Shown here in pieces: positions 5,608 through 6,385 of a DNA stretch of 6,385 nt. Made by a program: the position numbers and the translations under genes. The stretch comes from an uncultured Ruminococcus sp. (GTDB lineage Bacteria; Bacillota; Clostridia; Oscillospirales; Acutalibacteraceae): the NCBI GenBank assembly GCA_902772755.1, contig CACYCD010000289.1, positions 1 through 6,385 on the forward strand, given 5' to 3'. The first letter of the stretch is position 1, and each line of letters opens with the position of its first letter. The notes under the pieces are model-generated. The model did no database searches and was not told the DNA's origin. It saw only the letters and a program-made list of their open reading frames with translations.

Positions 5608-5610
5608 ACA

Positions 5611-5626
5611 GTTAGCCTTATCTAAC
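5611..5626. promoter_or_regulatory. DtxR-type operator between feoA2 and feoB
   Basis: The sequence reads GTTAG-CCTTAT-CTAAC, with perfect 5-bp arms and the same 16-bp layout as the other boxes. It lies in the 66-base gap between feoA2 and feoB, 28 bases before the feoB start codon. It could repress a separate feoB promoter or act as a roadblock to read-through. Confidence 0.75.
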
Positions 5627-5654
5627 CAAATAATAATTGAAAAGAGGAAAAGAA

Positions 5655-6385
5655 ATGAAGATCAAGATCGCCTTGGCAGGCAACCCGAACAGCGGTAAAA
5701 CCACCCTGTTCAATGCACTGACAGGCTCCAATCAGTTTGTCGGCAACTGGCCCGGCGTAACCGTAGAAAAAAAGGAAGGTAAGCTTAAAAAACACAGTGA
5801 TGTGATAATTACAGACTTGCCCGGTATCTACTCACTCTCCCCCTACACTATGGAGGAAGTCGTTGCACGTAATTATCTTATTGACGAACGCCCCGATGCA
5901 ATACTCAACATTGTAGACGGCACTAATCTGGAGCGTAATCTCTATCTCACAACACAGCTGTGCGAGTTGGGTATTCCGGTTGTAATCGCCGTCAATATGA
6001 TGGACGTTGTCGAGAAAAACGGATATAAGATAAACACCGCAGAGCTTAGCCGTGTGATGGGCTGTAAGGTAGTGGAGATCTCTGCTCTGAAAGGAAGAGG
6101 TATCCATGAGGCTGCTCAGGCGGCAGTCAAGGCTGCCGAGGAAAAGAAGCCTGTTCCCAAGCATACATTTGAGGGTTCGGTGGAGCATGCCATCGCTCAC
6201 ATTGAAGAAGCCTGTGTACACGATATGCCCGAGGAGCAACAGCGTTGGTATGCGGTAAAGATATTTGAGCGTGACGACAAGGTGATCGAAAAGCTGAACC
6301 TCAGCGAAGAAACTCTAAAGCATATCGAAAATGATATTCACCTTGTTGAAGAAGAATACGACGATGATGCGGAATCCATCATTAC
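5655..6385 (+). CDS. feoB: Ferrous iron transport protein B, N-terminal part (cut by window end)
   Basis: FeoB is the membrane Fe2+ importer with an N-terminal cytoplasmic GTPase. The visible 243 residues cover the G domain and most of the following helical (GDI-like) region. The membrane domain lies beyond the window. Motifs are G1 GNPNSGKT (9-16), the switch I/G2 segment GNWPGVTVE (30-38) with Thr36, G3 DLPG (54-57), G4 NMMD (114-117) and G5 SAL (143-145), all typical of FeoB. About 165-243 is rich in Glu and Lys, as expected for the helical linker. The ATG at 5655 follows GAGGAAA at 5644-5650 and puts G1 at the usual distance from the N-terminus. The frame is open to the last base. A DtxR-type box lies upstream, so iron repression is expected. 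Confidence 0.96.
   Translation, partial: MKIKIALAGNPNSGKTTLFNALTGSNQFVGNWPGVTVEKKEGKLKKHSDVIITDLPGIYSLSPYTMEEVVARNYLIDERPDAILNIVDGTNLERNLYLTTQLCELGIPVVIAVNMMDVVEKNGYKINTAELSRVMGCKVVEISALKGRGIHEAAQAAVKAAEEKKPVPKHTFEGSVEHAIAHIEEACVHDMPEEQQRWYAVKIFERDDKVIEKLNLSEETLKHIENDIHLVEEEYDDDAESII

Noticed and set aside
5832..6239. Minus-strand open frame opposite feoB
   Set aside because: The + strand here is an unambiguous FeoB GTPase domain, and the antisense frame has no family features.
1..6385. A defence system, mobile element, CRISPR array or RNA gene
   Set aside because: No transposase, integrase, nuclease, spaced direct repeats, tRNA or rRNA signature was seen on either strand.

Overview
The window looks like chromosome from a low-to-moderate-GC Gram-positive bacterium, most likely a Clostridia-class member of the Ruminococcus/Oscillospiraceae kind. 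The reasons are strong GGAGG ribosome binding sites, near-consensus TTGACA-N17-TATAAT promoters, AT-rich intergenic DNA, mixed codon use, and a feoA-feoA-feoB cluster next to a short DtxR-type regulator. The taxon is an inference from style, not from a marker gene. All genes are on the + strand.

Layout: (1) 1-1320 carries a promoter with an unusual perfect palindrome, a small four-helix membrane protein of unknown function with an acidic tail, and an Sfp-type 4'-phosphopantetheinyl transferase, closed by a clear terminator. (2) 1322-4557 is a separate transcription unit encoding an ABC ATPase of the MacB/LolD type and its translationally coupled FtsX-type permease (about 796 aa, two FtsX modules). 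(3) 4571-6385 holds a DtxR-family metal-dependent repressor, two small FeoA proteins and the N-terminal 243 residues of the ferrous-iron transporter FeoB, which runs off the window.

The main observation is that the last two regions share one operator. The 16-bp palindrome GTTAG-N6-CTAAC occurs six times with at most one arm mismatch: two copies in the ABC promoter (1354-1369, 1382-1397), two in the regulator promoter (4604-4619, 4647-4662), one across the regulator stop codon ahead of feoA (5095-5110) and one between feoA2 and feoB (5611-5626). In four places the box lies 3 to 5 bases after a -10-like hexamer. The sequences closely resemble the known DtxR/IdeR iron box. The simplest model is that the repressor encoded here, loaded with iron, shuts off itself, the Feo uptake genes and the FtsX-type ABC transporter. 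That would place an ABC transporter of unknown substrate in an iron-starvation regulon. The regulator is itself unusual: it lacks the C-terminal SH3-like domain of DtxR and has a mixed DtxR/MntR set of metal ligands.

No CRISPR, RNA gene, insertion sequence, phage or defence system was seen. The novelty here is regulatory linkage rather than a new gene family.
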